Shown here in pieces: positions 45,094 to 53,904 of a DNA stretch of 64,000 bases (position 1 is its first letter; each line of letters begins with the position of its first letter). The DNA lies in the NCBI RefSeq assembly GCF_020687805.1, contig NZ_JAJEWQ010000004.1, forward strand, positions 124,001 through 188,000. The letters run 5' to 3'. The translations under genes were made by a program, and so were the position numbers. Below the pieces are notes generated by a model that saw only the letters and a list, made by a program, of their open reading frames with translations, made no database searches and was not told the origin of the DNA. The stretch is from Planctobacterium marinum. GTDB lineage: Bacteria > Pseudomonadota > Gammaproteobacteria > Enterobacterales > Alteromonadaceae.

Positions 45094-48033
45094 ATGAAAA
45101 AATTCAACAAATGTCCGCTGCGGACAGCAATTGTAGTCGGTTTATCGTCGTCCTTGTTTTTTACCGGACAGGCGTTCGCCCAGGAGCAGAATGAAAGCAA
45201 CTCTGGTGAAAACCTCAGGGATGTTGAGAAAATCGCTGTTACCGGTTCGCGTATTCGCAGTGCCGATGTGACGGCGGCAACACCACTACAAACTATTGAT
45301 GCTGAGTCGTTGCAAGACCAGGCTGTAATCAATGTTCAGGAAGCACTGCAATACAATCCGGCGTTTGGTATTGCCGGCGCCAGCAGAAGCACTTCCAATG
45401 ATGATATTACCACGGTGGGTTCTGCGACCGTGAACCTGCGCAATCTGGGCGCAGACAGAACATTGGTACTGGTCAATGGCAAGCGGATGGTGGCCTCTTC
45501 TCCGGGAACTACCCAGGTTGATTTGTCCATGGTACCCACAGAATTTATCGACCGGGTGGAAGTACTTACCGGTGGTGCATCGGCGGTTTATGGCTCTGAC
45601 GCCGTTGCCGGTGTGGTGAACATCATATACAAAAAAGATTTTGAAGGGCTTGTCTTCAACAGCCAGGCGGGCATTTCTGAAGAAGGTGATGACGAACAGT
45701 ACAAATTTGATCTGACTGCGGGTCACAACTTTGATAATGACCGCGGTAATTTTATGATCAATGTTGGCTGGAGCAGACAAGGTGAAGTGAGATCAAGTGA
45801 TCGCGATCGCACTTCAGAAGACTACACCAGCCTCGGTCATAACAACCGGGATCCTGCCACGGTATTTGAGCCTACCATTAGCCGCTCAGGTGTTATCGCG
45901 GGTGGGGTGGTTAACTCAGGTGGTGTTAACTATACCTTTGACAGTGCCGGTAATGCCGTGGTGTGGAATGGTACCCAGGAAGAGCGTTTTAATCGCAGAC
46001 CTTACAAAACGATTGTATCGCCGGTAGACCGCTTTACCGTGGCACTGCGCAGTAGTTATGACGTCAGTGAAGACCATACACTGTTTATTGAATCCAACTA
46101 TGGTTTGGTAACCACGTCAGGCTATGCTGAGCCATCGCCTTTTGTTGCAAACAACGATGTGCTGGGTATCGGTGAAAACATCAATGTGGAAAACTATATT
46201 CTAAACCCGGCGACGGGCGAAACCACACTGACGCAAAACCCGTTTTTGCCACAGATCATTATTGATAACGCCACTGACTCAAATAACGATGGCTTGCGGG
46301 ACGTTGGTCTTAACCGTCGTCTGACTCAGTTTGGCCCAAATGGCCTGCGGGATACGCCTACCGAACGTGAATTGTTCCGGGTGGTACTTGGTTCGGAAGG
46401 TTATCTGAACGACAACTGGGAATACGATCTGCATTATTCTTATGGACGCACCACGCTAGACGGTCGAATGGATGGGCTTTTCCACGGCCCGAATCTGAAA
46501 GCCGCACTCACGGTGGCCCAGGACGTCTATGACCTGGACGGTGACGGCAGCACAACTGATGCAATCTGTGTCGATGCCGACGCACGCGGTCGCGGATGTG
46601 TACCGGTTAACTTCTACGGCGAAGGCACCATGACACCGGAAATGCTTGCTTATGTTGAGGGCAGCCTGTATCAGAATGCTGTGCAGGATATGCAGGTCAT
46701 CTCTGCGAACGTCACCGGTGAAGTGTTCGAATTACCGGCCGGTGCCCTGGCCATCGCGGCAGGCATTGAATACCGCGAAGAATCAAGCGAGCACTATTTT
46801 GACCCGCTGACGAATAGCAATATGAACGGTTACATTCAGCACACTGATACCGCCGGGGAGCTGGATGTTTCTGAAGTGTATATCGAAGCCGTAGCGCCGG
46901 TGATTGACGGTGTAACCCTTAACGCGGCGTACCGCCTGTCAGATTATTCCACGGTGGGTGCTGTGTCTGCCTACAACGCGGGTATTGAATGGTCTGCTAC
47001 TGAAGAACTGCGCTTCCGCGCTGTTTATGCTCACGCGGTTCGCGCGCCAAACATTGGCGAGTTGTTTGCTGCGGAGTCTGTATCCACAACATCCATTACC
47101 GATCCATGCGAAGGGATTACCAACGCCGACACCGGTGCGCTGGCAGAGAACTGTCGCGCCGCAGCGGGTGTACAGCAAAACATTGATGAGAACGGTTCGT
47201 TAACCCTCAATCAATCTGATGTACAGGGTGTCGGACTCTTGTCGACCAACAACCCGGGCATTAAAGAAGAAACGGCGAAAAGCTATACCATTGGTGCCGT
47301 GTATACACCCACCAGTGACCTTTCATTCTCTCTCGACTATTACGACATTGAGATTGAAGATGCGATTTCCCGTGTGAATCCATCGGTGATTCTTGATAAA
47401 TGTTACAACGATGGCATTGCCAGCTTCTGTGAATTTGTTGACCGTCGTCCGGCGGCGGCCACGCCCTGGAGTGCCGGCTCTGTTGAACAGGTAACGGTTG
47501 GTTTGGTAAACAGTGGTGGTCAGTGGACCAAAGGCTTTGATGTCACCGCGCGCTACACGACCGAGATGTTTTCCGGTGATGTTTCGCTTGATTTCAGCTG
47601 GACGCACCTGCTGGAAAAAGGTCTTATCCCGCTTGAGGGCGAAGCAGCAGACCGTTCAGACGGCGAGGTGGGTGATGCGGAAAACAAGGCGTTTATTGCC
47701 ATCGGTTACCAGCAAGGCGCCTGGAATATGAACCTGATCACGCGCTATATCGGCGAGTCATATCTTGACGATACTTACTGGATGGACCGCTACGGTGCAG
47801 ACGCAGGCAAAGACAACTTCAAGATTGACGCAAAAGTCTATGCAGATGCTCAGGTTAATTACTTCTTTGATGAGAACTATACAGTGACATTCGGGATTAA
47901 AAACCTGTTTGACACCACTCCACCGCCCATCATTGGAGGTTTACCAGGTGGCAGCGCAGATACAGGCACAGCAGCGGGCGTTTACGATGCTATCGGACGC
48001 AGCTTCTACGCCGGTCTACGCGTCAGCTTTTAA
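45094..48033 (+). CDS. TonB-dependent outer-membrane receptor
   Basis: A 979-residue receptor. The signal peptide is at residues 1-28 (cut after AFAQ), a TonB-box-like EKIAVTGSRI is near residue 45, the plug domain has LVNGKRMVASSP and VLTGGASAVYGSDAVAGVVN, and the long beta-barrel ends in FYAGLRVSF with the expected terminal phenylalanine. It imports a carbohydrate or glycoside into the periplasm. No SusD partner is encoded. Expression is probably tied to the locus through the phased array at 44595-44624. The ATG at 45094 gives a proper signal peptide. Confidence 0.93.
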   Translation: MKKFNKCPLRTAIVVGLSSSLFFTGQAFAQEQNESNSGENLRDVEKIAVTGSRIRSADVTAATPLQTIDAESLQDQAVINVQEALQYNPAFGIAGASRSTSNDDITTVGSATVNLRNLGADRTLVLVNGKRMVASSPGTTQVDLSMVPTEFIDRVEVLTGGASAVYGSDAVAGVVNIIYKKDFEGLVFNSQAGISEEGDDEQYKFDLTAGHNFDNDRGNFMINVGWSRQGEVRSSDRDRTSEDYTSLGHNNRDPATVFEPTISRSGVIAGGVVNSGGVNYTFDSAGNAVVWNGTQEERFNRRPYKTIVSPVDRFTVALRSSYDVSEDHTLFIESNYGLVTTSGYAEPSPFVANNDVLGIGENINVENYILNPATGETTLTQNPFLPQIIIDNATDSNNDGLRDVGLNRRLTQFGPNGLRDTPTERELFRVVLGSEGYLNDNWEYDLHYSYGRTTLDGRMDGLFHGPNLKAALTVAQDVYDLDGDGSTTDAICVDADARGRGCVPVNFYGEGTMTPEMLAYVEGSLYQNAVQDMQVISANVTGEVFELPAGALAIAAGIEYREESSEHYFDPLTNSNMNGYIQHTDTAGELDVSEVYIEAVAPVIDGVTLNAAYRLSDYSTVGAVSAYNAGIEWSATEELRFRAVYAHAVRAPNIGELFAAESVSTTSITDPCEGITNADTGALAENCRAAAGVQQNIDENGSLTLNQSDVQGVGLLSTNNPGIKEETAKSYTIGAVYTPTSDLSFSLDYYDIEIEDAISRVNPSVILDKCYNDGIASFCEFVDRRPAAATPWSAGSVEQVTVGLVNSGGQWTKGFDVTARYTTEMFSGDVSLDFSWTHLLEKGLIPLEGEAADRSDGEVGDAENKAFIAIGYQQGAWNMNLITRYIGESYLDDTYWMDRYGADAGKDNFKIDAKVYADAQVNYFFDENYTVTFGIKNLFDTTPPPIIGGLPGGSADTGTAAGVYDAIGRSFYAGLRVSF

Positions 48034-48052
48034 GCACAAACTATAGTAAAAA

Positions 48053-48088
48053 AGGCATGTTGTGTGACGAACATCACGCAACATGCCT
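48053..48088 (+). terminator. Strong hairpin after the receptor gene, overlapping a CRP-like palindrome
   Basis: AGGCATGTTGTGTGA (48053-48067) pairs with TCACGCAACATGCCT (48074-48088) at all 15 positions, one being G-T, with a 6-base loop; only a weak T-rich stretch follows. Its core TGTGACGAACATCACG (48063-48078) also matches the CRP consensus TGTGA-N6-TCACA at nine of ten positions. It may act as a partial terminator, as an activator site for the next operon, or both. Confidence 0.6.
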
Positions 48089-48166
48089 GTATTCGTTTAG
48101 ATCGCGAAACTTTCACTCTCACTACAACGTTATCAGCGAGGAGTACTTAGCGTACGTTACAATGCC

Positions 48167-49426
48167 ATGACAACAGATCGTATTTTAGCATCTTATTGGA
48201 TCGAAACTGCTTACCCGCTGCAAGAGGCAGCAGACACAATGGCTGGAGAGCAATCAACGGGCACCTTTGTTCGGGTTCCTGGCGAAACCGACGAATTACG
48301 TGATGCACATGCCGCACGCGTGGAAGAAATTACCGACCTGGGCGAGGTGCAATCTGCCTCTTTGCCTGGCTCCGGTTTACCTAAAAACCGCAATGCCACA
48401 CGGCGGGCCGCCAGGGTGACATTGTCCTGGCCCGTTGCCAATATGGGGCTCTCTTTACCAAATCTTTTAACCACCATCGCCGGCAATTTATCTGAACTAA
48501 AAGCGTTTTCCGGCCTGAAGCTGCTGGATATTAAATTACCTGATGCTTTTCTCGAAAATTATCAGGGGCCGCAATTTGGTGTTGCCGGAACGCGAAAACT
48601 GGCGGGGGTTTATGACCGCCCCATCATCGGTACTATTATTAAACCCAGTGTGGGATTTTCTCCTGAGGCGACGGCGCAGCAGGTAAAGCTGCTGTTAGAT
48701 TCCGGTGTCGATTTTATTAAAGATGACGAGTTACAGGCAAACGGGCCACACTGTCCTTTTGAGGCGCGCGTTAAGGCGGTTATGAACGTGATCCGCGAAC
48801 ACCGCGACAAAACCGGTAAAATGGTGATGTATGCTGCAAACCTCACCGGCGAGATAGACGAAATGCTGTCCCGTCACGATGTAGTACTTGCTGAAGAGGG
48901 AACCTGTATCATGGCGAGCCTGAATTCCATTGGCCTGCCGGCCATGAAGGTACTTCGGGCACATTCACAATTGCCGATACACGGCCATCGCAATGGCTGG
49001 GGAATGCTGGCACGCTCGCCAGCCATAGGTATGAGTTTCATCGCTTACCAGAAACTTTGGCGCCTGGCGGGTATTGATCACACTCATGTCAATGGCATCG
49101 ACAATAAATTCTGCGAATCCAACGACAGTGTTATCGCATCGGCCAGAGAGTGCCTGACACCCATGTTTGATGCTCCGGCCAAAGGCTGTGAGATCATGCC
49201 GGTTTTTTCTTCCGGCCAGTCAGTTCATCAGGTGGAAAAGACCTTTCAGGCAATGCGTACCACTGATGTTATGTATGCTGCGGGTGGTGGCATAATGGCC
49301 CATCCAATGGGACCTGCCGCGGGTGTTACAGCACTCAGACAAGCCTGGGATGCGGCAATTTCAGGTATCCCGGCGATTCAGGCTGCCAAAGATCATGCTG
49401 AACTGGCGGCTGCTTTGGGAGTATAA
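48167..49426 (+). CDS. RuBisCO-like protein (form IV), OiaX/OiaT-like
   Basis: A 419-residue member of the RuBisCO large-subunit family, shorter than true RuBisCO. It keeps the GTIIKP lysine motif and the carbamylated lysine/metal motif GVDFIKDDE, plus HGHRNGWG. True CO2 fixation is unlikely because the length and C-terminal loop are those of RuBisCO-like proteins. In the oxidative apiose pathways such proteins act on 3-oxo-isoapionate 4-phosphate, either decarboxylating it (OiaX) or cleaving it to 3-phosphoglycerate and glycolate (OiaT). The matching kinase gene starts one base after this stop. Which of the two reactions occurs cannot be told by eye. Confidence 0.88.
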   Translation: MTTDRILASYWIETAYPLQEAADTMAGEQSTGTFVRVPGETDELRDAHAARVEEITDLGEVQSASLPGSGLPKNRNATRRAARVTLSWPVANMGLSLPNLLTTIAGNLSELKAFSGLKLLDIKLPDAFLENYQGPQFGVAGTRKLAGVYDRPIIGTIIKPSVGFSPEATAQQVKLLLDSGVDFIKDDELQANGPHCPFEARVKAVMNVIREHRDKTGKMVMYAANLTGEIDEMLSRHDVVLAEEGTCIMASLNSIGLPAMKVLRAHSQLPIHGHRNGWGMLARSPAIGMSFIAYQKLWRLAGIDHTHVNGIDNKFCESNDSVIASARECLTPMFDAPAKGCEIMPVFSSGQSVHQVEKTFQAMRTTDVMYAAGGGIMAHPMGPAAGVTALRQAWDAAISGIPAIQAAKDHAELAAALGV

Positions 49427-49427
49427 C

Positions 49428-50714
49428 GTGGCATTACTGTACGGTTATTACGCAGATGATTTTACTGGCTCCACTGATGTGCTTGAACAATTAGCTGAGG
49501 GGGGAGTGAGTGCAGTATTGTTTCTTCGGGTTCCGGACAAGGCGCTGTACCAACGATTTGAAGGGGTGAAAGCCATCGGTATTGCCGGTGACAGCAGAAG
49601 TCGTTCTGTGAGTTGGATGCAAGACAAGCTGCCACAAATGTTTAGCGTGTTACAGCACGCTGAAGTGGTGCACTACAAAACCTGCTCGACATTTGACAGC
49701 AGCCCGACGGTGGGCTCTATCGGCAAGGCACTGGAAATCGGTGTCGATTTGCTGGGTGGCCCGGCGGCAATTGTTGTGGCGGCTCCTCATCTGGGGCGCT
49801 ATGTGGCATTTGGCAATCTGTTTGCTAAGGCCAATGACACTTTGTATCGCATCGACCGGCACCCGACTATGTCCTGCCATCCGGTTACACCTATGGCGGA
49901 AGCTGATCTCAGATTGCATCTGGCTGAGCAAACCGGGCGCAAGATATCCTTACTGCCTCTGCCGGATTTGCACGCAGAAAATCAGCAAACCCAGTTTGAA
50001 AGCGCTGGCAACAACGTCGATGCAATCCTCTTTGATGGTGTATCCGCCGATGATCTGGCAGCGACAGGAGCCCTGATTGCCAATAACAACATGCATTTTG
50101 CCGTTGGTAGTTCGGGCCTTACCAGAGCGCTCGTGTCTCAGTGGCGCAACAGGTCGCTGACCGAAGAAGATAAAATTCAGGCACCTGCTTCGGCAGTTGA
50201 ACAATTACTGGTATTGAGTGGTAGTTGCTCACCGGTGACCGGAGAGCAAATCGCAGTCGCAAAATCCAAAGGCTATGACGCCATACCGGTGGATATGACG
50301 GCATTGACCCGGGACGACGCAGAAGAGCGCCGTTTAGTCGCCGCTGCACTGGCTTCTCTGGCAGCGAAAAAAAGCTGCATTATTTATTCTGCTCAAGGGC
50401 CACTGTCCGGCCAACCTGAAGCAGCCGGGGAAGTGCTGGGTGCGACGCTGGGCCGAATAGCCAAAAAGGTCGTGCAGGAAACCGGGCTTAAGCGCATCCT
50501 GTTTGCCGGAGGTGACACTTCCAGTCATGGTGTTGCGCAACTTAACGCGGATGCCATGACCTGGCAAGCGCCCATTGAAGTGGGGGCACCACTGGTGAAG
50601 ATTCACTCTCTGGATACCAGCATCGATGGTCTGGAAATGGTGCTGAAAGGCGGTCAGATGGGCCAGCCCAATTTTTTCGAATCTGTGCGTTGTGGTCGTC
50701 AACTGGCAGAATAA
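49428..50714 (+). CDS. Four-carbon acid sugar kinase family (DUF1537) kinase, OiaK-like
   Basis: A 428-residue kinase of the DUF1537 group, with N-terminal sugar-acid-binding domain (YYADDFTGSTDVLEQL, GDSRSRS, YKTCSTFDSSPTVGSIG) and C-terminal nucleotide-binding domain (LSGSCSPVTGEQI, FAGGDTSSHGVAQL). Members phosphorylate threonate, erythronate and, in apiose routes, 3-oxo-isoapionate (OiaK). The GTG at 49428 is preferred: it lies one base after the RuBisCO-like stop with TTGGGAG upstream, while an in-frame ATG at 49323 lies inside the other gene. The tight coupling supports consecutive steps. Confidence 0.88.
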   Translation: MALLYGYYADDFTGSTDVLEQLAEGGVSAVLFLRVPDKALYQRFEGVKAIGIAGDSRSRSVSWMQDKLPQMFSVLQHAEVVHYKTCSTFDSSPTVGSIGKALEIGVDLLGGPAAIVVAAPHLGRYVAFGNLFAKANDTLYRIDRHPTMSCHPVTPMAEADLRLHLAEQTGRKISLLPLPDLHAENQQTQFESAGNNVDAILFDGVSADDLAATGALIANNNMHFAVGSSGLTRALVSQWRNRSLTEEDKIQAPASAVEQLLVLSGSCSPVTGEQIAVAKSKGYDAIPVDMTALTRDDAEERRLVAAALASLAAKKSCIIYSAQGPLSGQPEAAGEVLGATLGRIAKKVVQETGLKRILFAGGDTSSHGVAQLNADAMTWQAPIEVGAPLVKIHSLDTSIDGLEMVLKGGQMGQPNFFESVRCGRQLAE

Positions 50715-50857
50715 TCATAGGTTTATTATGTGTAACCTGGCAATTGCTTCCGGTACATCGCGCAGATCATCACGGCCGATAAATTTTTGTGCCCGGTTGG
50801 CCGGCGAATTCGATACCGACGATGCGCAGCCATGCACACTTTAGAAGGATAATTATT
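50715..50857 (+). other. Spacer with a doubtful 38-codon open frame
   Basis: An ATG at 50728 opens a 38-residue frame that stops at 50844 (begins MCNLAIASG, ends DAQPCTL). It has no good ribosome site and no family I know. It may be leftover coding sequence or simply the spacer before the racemase-like gene, whose AAGGA site is at 50845-50849. Confidence 0.2.
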
Positions 50858-51526
50858 GTGAAAACGTTAGCTTTAGTTCATACCTCACCGACACTCAGTC
50901 CATTGTTTAACGAGTTGACTGCGCGCATCATGCCGGATGTACGCATTCTGCATTTTGTCGATGAAAGTCTGATCAAAAATACCATCGCCAAAGGTTTTCT
51001 GGAAAAGTCTTCCATGAGACGCCTGATCACTATGGTAGGCTCCGGTTTTGATGCCGGTGCTGATGCTGTTCTTGTCACCTGTTCATCTATTGGTCCGGCG
51101 GTTGATATCGCTGCACAGCTCTACGATAAGCCGGTGTTGCGGGTGGACCGTCCGATGGCGGAAAAAGCGCTTGATGCCGGTCGTCGTGTAGGAGTTATTG
51201 CAACTTTACCTACTACCTTAAAGCCGACTTCGGATCTGGTGCGCAATGTTGCAGCGCAGCAGGGCAAAGAGGTAGAGATTGTTGAGTACCTTTGCGAAGG
51301 TGCATTTGAAGCGGTCATGGCCGGAGACGGCGAAACTCATGATCGCATCGTTGCTCAGGGGTTAACCGAGGGGATGAAAAGTGTCGATGCGATTGTATTG
51401 GCGCAGGCTTCAATGGCACGGGTACTGAGTACTTTACCGGATGATGCCTTAACTGCACCCGTATTTTCCAGCCCCGAACTTGGCGTACAACGTGCCCAAG
51501 CAGTATTGCAAAGTCTCAGTTGCTAA
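50858..51526 (+). CDS. Asp/Glu racemase-superfamily protein with a single candidate catalytic cysteine
   Basis: A 222-residue protein of the Asp/Glu/hydantoin racemase fold. The first active-site motif VTCSSIGPA (Cys75) is intact, but at the second site, where racemases have a GCTG-like cysteine, the sequence reads VLAQASMARV. A two-base racemase mechanism is therefore unlikely; single-cysteine relatives include decarboxylases. AAGGA lies eight bases before the GTG at 50858. It sits between the sugar-acid kinase and an FGGY kinase, all on one strand, so it probably acts on a keto- or carboxy-sugar intermediate. No precise role can be assigned. Confidence 0.82.
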   Translation: MKTLALVHTSPTLSPLFNELTARIMPDVRILHFVDESLIKNTIAKGFLEKSSMRRLITMVGSGFDAGADAVLVTCSSIGPAVDIAAQLYDKPVLRVDRPMAEKALDAGRRVGVIATLPTTLKPTSDLVRNVAAQQGKEVEIVEYLCEGAFEAVMAGDGETHDRIVAQGLTEGMKSVDAIVLAQASMARVLSTLPDDALTAPVFSSPELGVQRAQAVLQSLSC

Positions 51527-51547
51527 GCAGGAATTAAGAAGGTAAGC

Positions 51548-52948
51548 ATGCCAGACAACTCGTCGCAACATACCGTAGTCATTGATATCGGCAAAACCCA
51601 TATCAAGCTGCACCTGTTAAATCGCGATTTTCAATCTGTGTTCTCCAGGCAGATGAAAAACAGCGTTGTAAATTATGGGGACTATCCAGGTTTCAATACT
51701 GAAGTCATTTGGCAATGGTTGATGGATGGTATCAAAGCTGTTGCGCAGGAATATCACATTGCGGCGCTGACGGTGACCACTCACGGCGCCACCGCTGCCT
51801 TGATAAATCGCGAAAACGACGCTGATGGTGGGTTAGTTTTTCCGATACTGGATTATGAATTTCCGGGGGTTCAAAGCGACACGTCGGATTACAGTGCCTT
51901 GCGACCAAATTTTAGTGAAGCTTACTCTCCGGATTTGCCGGCGGGACTGAATCTGGGCCGACAACTGCACTGGTTAAAGCAAAGTTTTCCGGAACAATTT
52001 TCTCAGGTAACCGACATTCTCATGTATCCCCAATATTGGGTGTGGCGCTTTACCGGCCAGAGATATTCTGAAATCACATCGTTGGGTTGCCACACCGATC
52101 TGTGGTCATTTTCGCGATGGGACTATTCAGCACTGGTAGACAAGTTAGGTCTGCGCCAACTAATGCCGCCCGTGAAACCCGCCTGGCATGAATGTGGTCA
52201 GCTGTTACCGGCGTTGTCTCAACAGCTGGGCCTTAGCGCTGATTGTCGTTTTTTTAATGGCGTTCACGACAGCAATGCCAGTTTTTTACGTTACCGCCTG
52301 ACACAGGGCGATGCTCCTTTTACGGTAATTTCAACGGGTACCTGGACCATATTAATGGCTTCCCGAACACCATTGGACAAGTTGAATGCCGACAAGGATA
52401 TGCTCGCCAACATTGATGTGACTGGTCAGCCGGTAGCCTGCGCCCGGTTTATGGGCGGGCGAGAGTTTGAAGTTATTTGCGAGCAAGCCGGCTCCTGGCT
52501 TGGTGAGCAGTTCAGCAATCAGGATGTAGCGCACATTATCCAACAATCGGTGTTTGCATTGCCGGATTTCAGTGAGGGCAGTGGACCTTTTGGCGGAAAA
52601 AAAGGGCGCTTTGTCGGTGATATTAATCAGATAAGCGGCATTGCATTGGCAACGCTCTACTGTGCGCTGATGATTGACTATCAGCTGGATATGCTGGGCA
52701 CACAGGGATCGGTATTCATTGAAGGTGCTTTTTTGAAAAACCCGTTGTTATGCGAACTTGTGGCTCAGTTACGCACTGAGCAGCCGGTATTTTTGTCCCG
52801 CGACAGCACCGGAACCGTGCAAGGTGCTGCCTGTTTAACTCATTGGGATAATGCTCAATGTGAACTCGGATTACGAGAAGTACACAAATCGACTCTTTCA
52901 GGACTGACGTCGTATCGCACTCAATGGCGTGCACTGGCTGAACTGTAG
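51548..52948 (+). CDS. FGGY-family carbohydrate kinase; candidate L-rhamnulokinase
   Basis: A 466-residue FGGY kinase starting with the phosphate-binding VVIDIGKTHIKLHLL and containing THGATAALI, NGVHDSNASFLRY (catalytic Asp), ISTGTWTILMA and FIEGAFLKNPLL. The DIGKT start resembles the rhamnulose/fuculose kinases of alpha- and gammaproteobacteria rather than the glycerol-kinase type at 16741-18237. The rhamnose operon in this window has isomerase and aldolase but no kinase, so rhamnulokinase is the best guess; a kinase for erythrulose in the oxidative apiose route is the alternative. AAGAAGGTAAGC precedes the ATG. Confidence 0.75.
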   Translation: MPDNSSQHTVVIDIGKTHIKLHLLNRDFQSVFSRQMKNSVVNYGDYPGFNTEVIWQWLMDGIKAVAQEYHIAALTVTTHGATAALINRENDADGGLVFPILDYEFPGVQSDTSDYSALRPNFSEAYSPDLPAGLNLGRQLHWLKQSFPEQFSQVTDILMYPQYWVWRFTGQRYSEITSLGCHTDLWSFSRWDYSALVDKLGLRQLMPPVKPAWHECGQLLPALSQQLGLSADCRFFNGVHDSNASFLRYRLTQGDAPFTVISTGTWTILMASRTPLDKLNADKDMLANIDVTGQPVACARFMGGREFEVICEQAGSWLGEQFSNQDVAHIIQQSVFALPDFSEGSGPFGGKKGRFVGDINQISGIALATLYCALMIDYQLDMLGTQGSVFIEGAFLKNPLLCELVAQLRTEQPVFLSRDSTGTVQGAACLTHWDNAQCELGLREVHKSTLSGLTSYRTQWRALAEL

Positions 52949-53025
52949 CCGGCAATGTCATGCTGTTGAAAGGTTGGTTTTTGCGGATGTGGTGCCCGAA
53001 GCACAGTTAATTTTAGGAAATTTTT

Positions 53026-53868
53026 ATGCAAGTTTTGTTGTTTATGGTGTTGGGTCTTTTGGTTTTGTTGGCTTCCAGCCTCAGTGTTGCTCAACCGGTC
53101 ACGCTCAGTGAAACAGACTGGCACGGAAGTGACACCTATAAAATTACTATGCCGATGGGAACCGTGTATTTTGAAAAGGGCAATGGCATATCAGGGTTTA
53201 AGAGTTTCATTGATTCTCAAGGCAACGACTGGATTGCTTCGTACCTGCCTCCGGGCCCCAAAGGCGAATACCGTGGATTTCCAAATAGCGTGGGGGGCTT
53301 TGGTCACGCGGGTCGCGATAGCGGCTCGGTGACCAGGGTTGTCAATAATATTATCCAGGGCGATGTGGTTATACTGGAGTCCAGCAATCCGTATTTCACC
53401 TTTCGGTATCACTTTTTTGCAGATCGCATCGCTGTTGAAGTTCTGGAGTCTTCGGGTAAAGCCTATCCCTTTATTCTTGAAACGGTCGCCGGAGGGAGTG
53501 CAGATGCTGAAGATTTTTTCGTCACTGCTGATGGTGTCAGGCACATTCCTACCGTAGCGGGGGAGCTGGATGATTTCACTCCGGAGTGGATATACATTGG
53601 CGATCCCAAGGTCAGGGATGTGATGTTTTTTGCGAAGACACCGGAAGATGATGCCCCTAACGAGAATCATCGTCAGATTCTGGATGGCAATGTTCACAAT
53701 ATGGATCTGTACAGTTTTGGTCGCACCGGACCGGAACAGGGTTATACGGTTAAAGGGATGCAGGGCAACCGACATGTCGCCATTATTGGGTTTACGTCAG
53801 GAGAAAAGTCTCACCAGGAGATTGCCACCCTGATTGAAGGGTTTATGGCGCAACCTTTCACACCCTGA
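53026..53868 (+). CDS. Secreted protein of unknown function
   Basis: A 280-residue protein with a signal peptide (VLGLLVLLASSLSVAQP) and a beta-rich body with many aromatic and acidic residues (NPYFTFRYHFFADRI, DDFTPEWIYIGDPKVRD). I do not recognise the family; the pattern suggests a beta-sandwich enzyme or sugar-binding protein. AGGAAA precedes the ATG at 53026. It lies 77 bp after the FGGY kinase on the same strand, so it likely belongs to the sugar locus, for example as a periplasmic hydrolase, lactonase or binding protein. Confidence 0.78.
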   Translation: MQVLLFMVLGLLVLLASSLSVAQPVTLSETDWHGSDTYKITMPMGTVYFEKGNGISGFKSFIDSQGNDWIASYLPPGPKGEYRGFPNSVGGFGHAGRDSGSVTRVVNNIIQGDVVILESSNPYFTFRYHFFADRIAVEVLESSGKAYPFILETVAGGSADAEDFFVTADGVRHIPTVAGELDDFTPEWIYIGDPKVRDVMFFAKTPEDDAPNENHRQILDGNVHNMDLYSFGRTGPEQGYTVKGMQGNRHVAIIGFTSGEKSHQEIATLIEGFMAQPFTP

Positions 53869-53892
53869 TGCCTTATCGGCAGTGCATCAGGG
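53863..53892. terminator. Hairpin between convergent genes at the end of the catabolic run
   Basis: CCCTGATGC (53863-53871) pairs perfectly with GCATCAGGG (53884-53892). It overlaps the stop codon of the secreted protein gene and lies 12 bp before the end of the convergent DeoR gene, so it may terminate both. Confidence 0.5.
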
Positions 53893-53904
53893 CTGCTACT
53901 TTGC

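Noticed and set aside
48167-49426. True RuBisCO (carbon fixation)
   Set aside because: The protein is too short and sits with a sugar-acid kinase; no small subunit or phosphoribulokinase gene is present.
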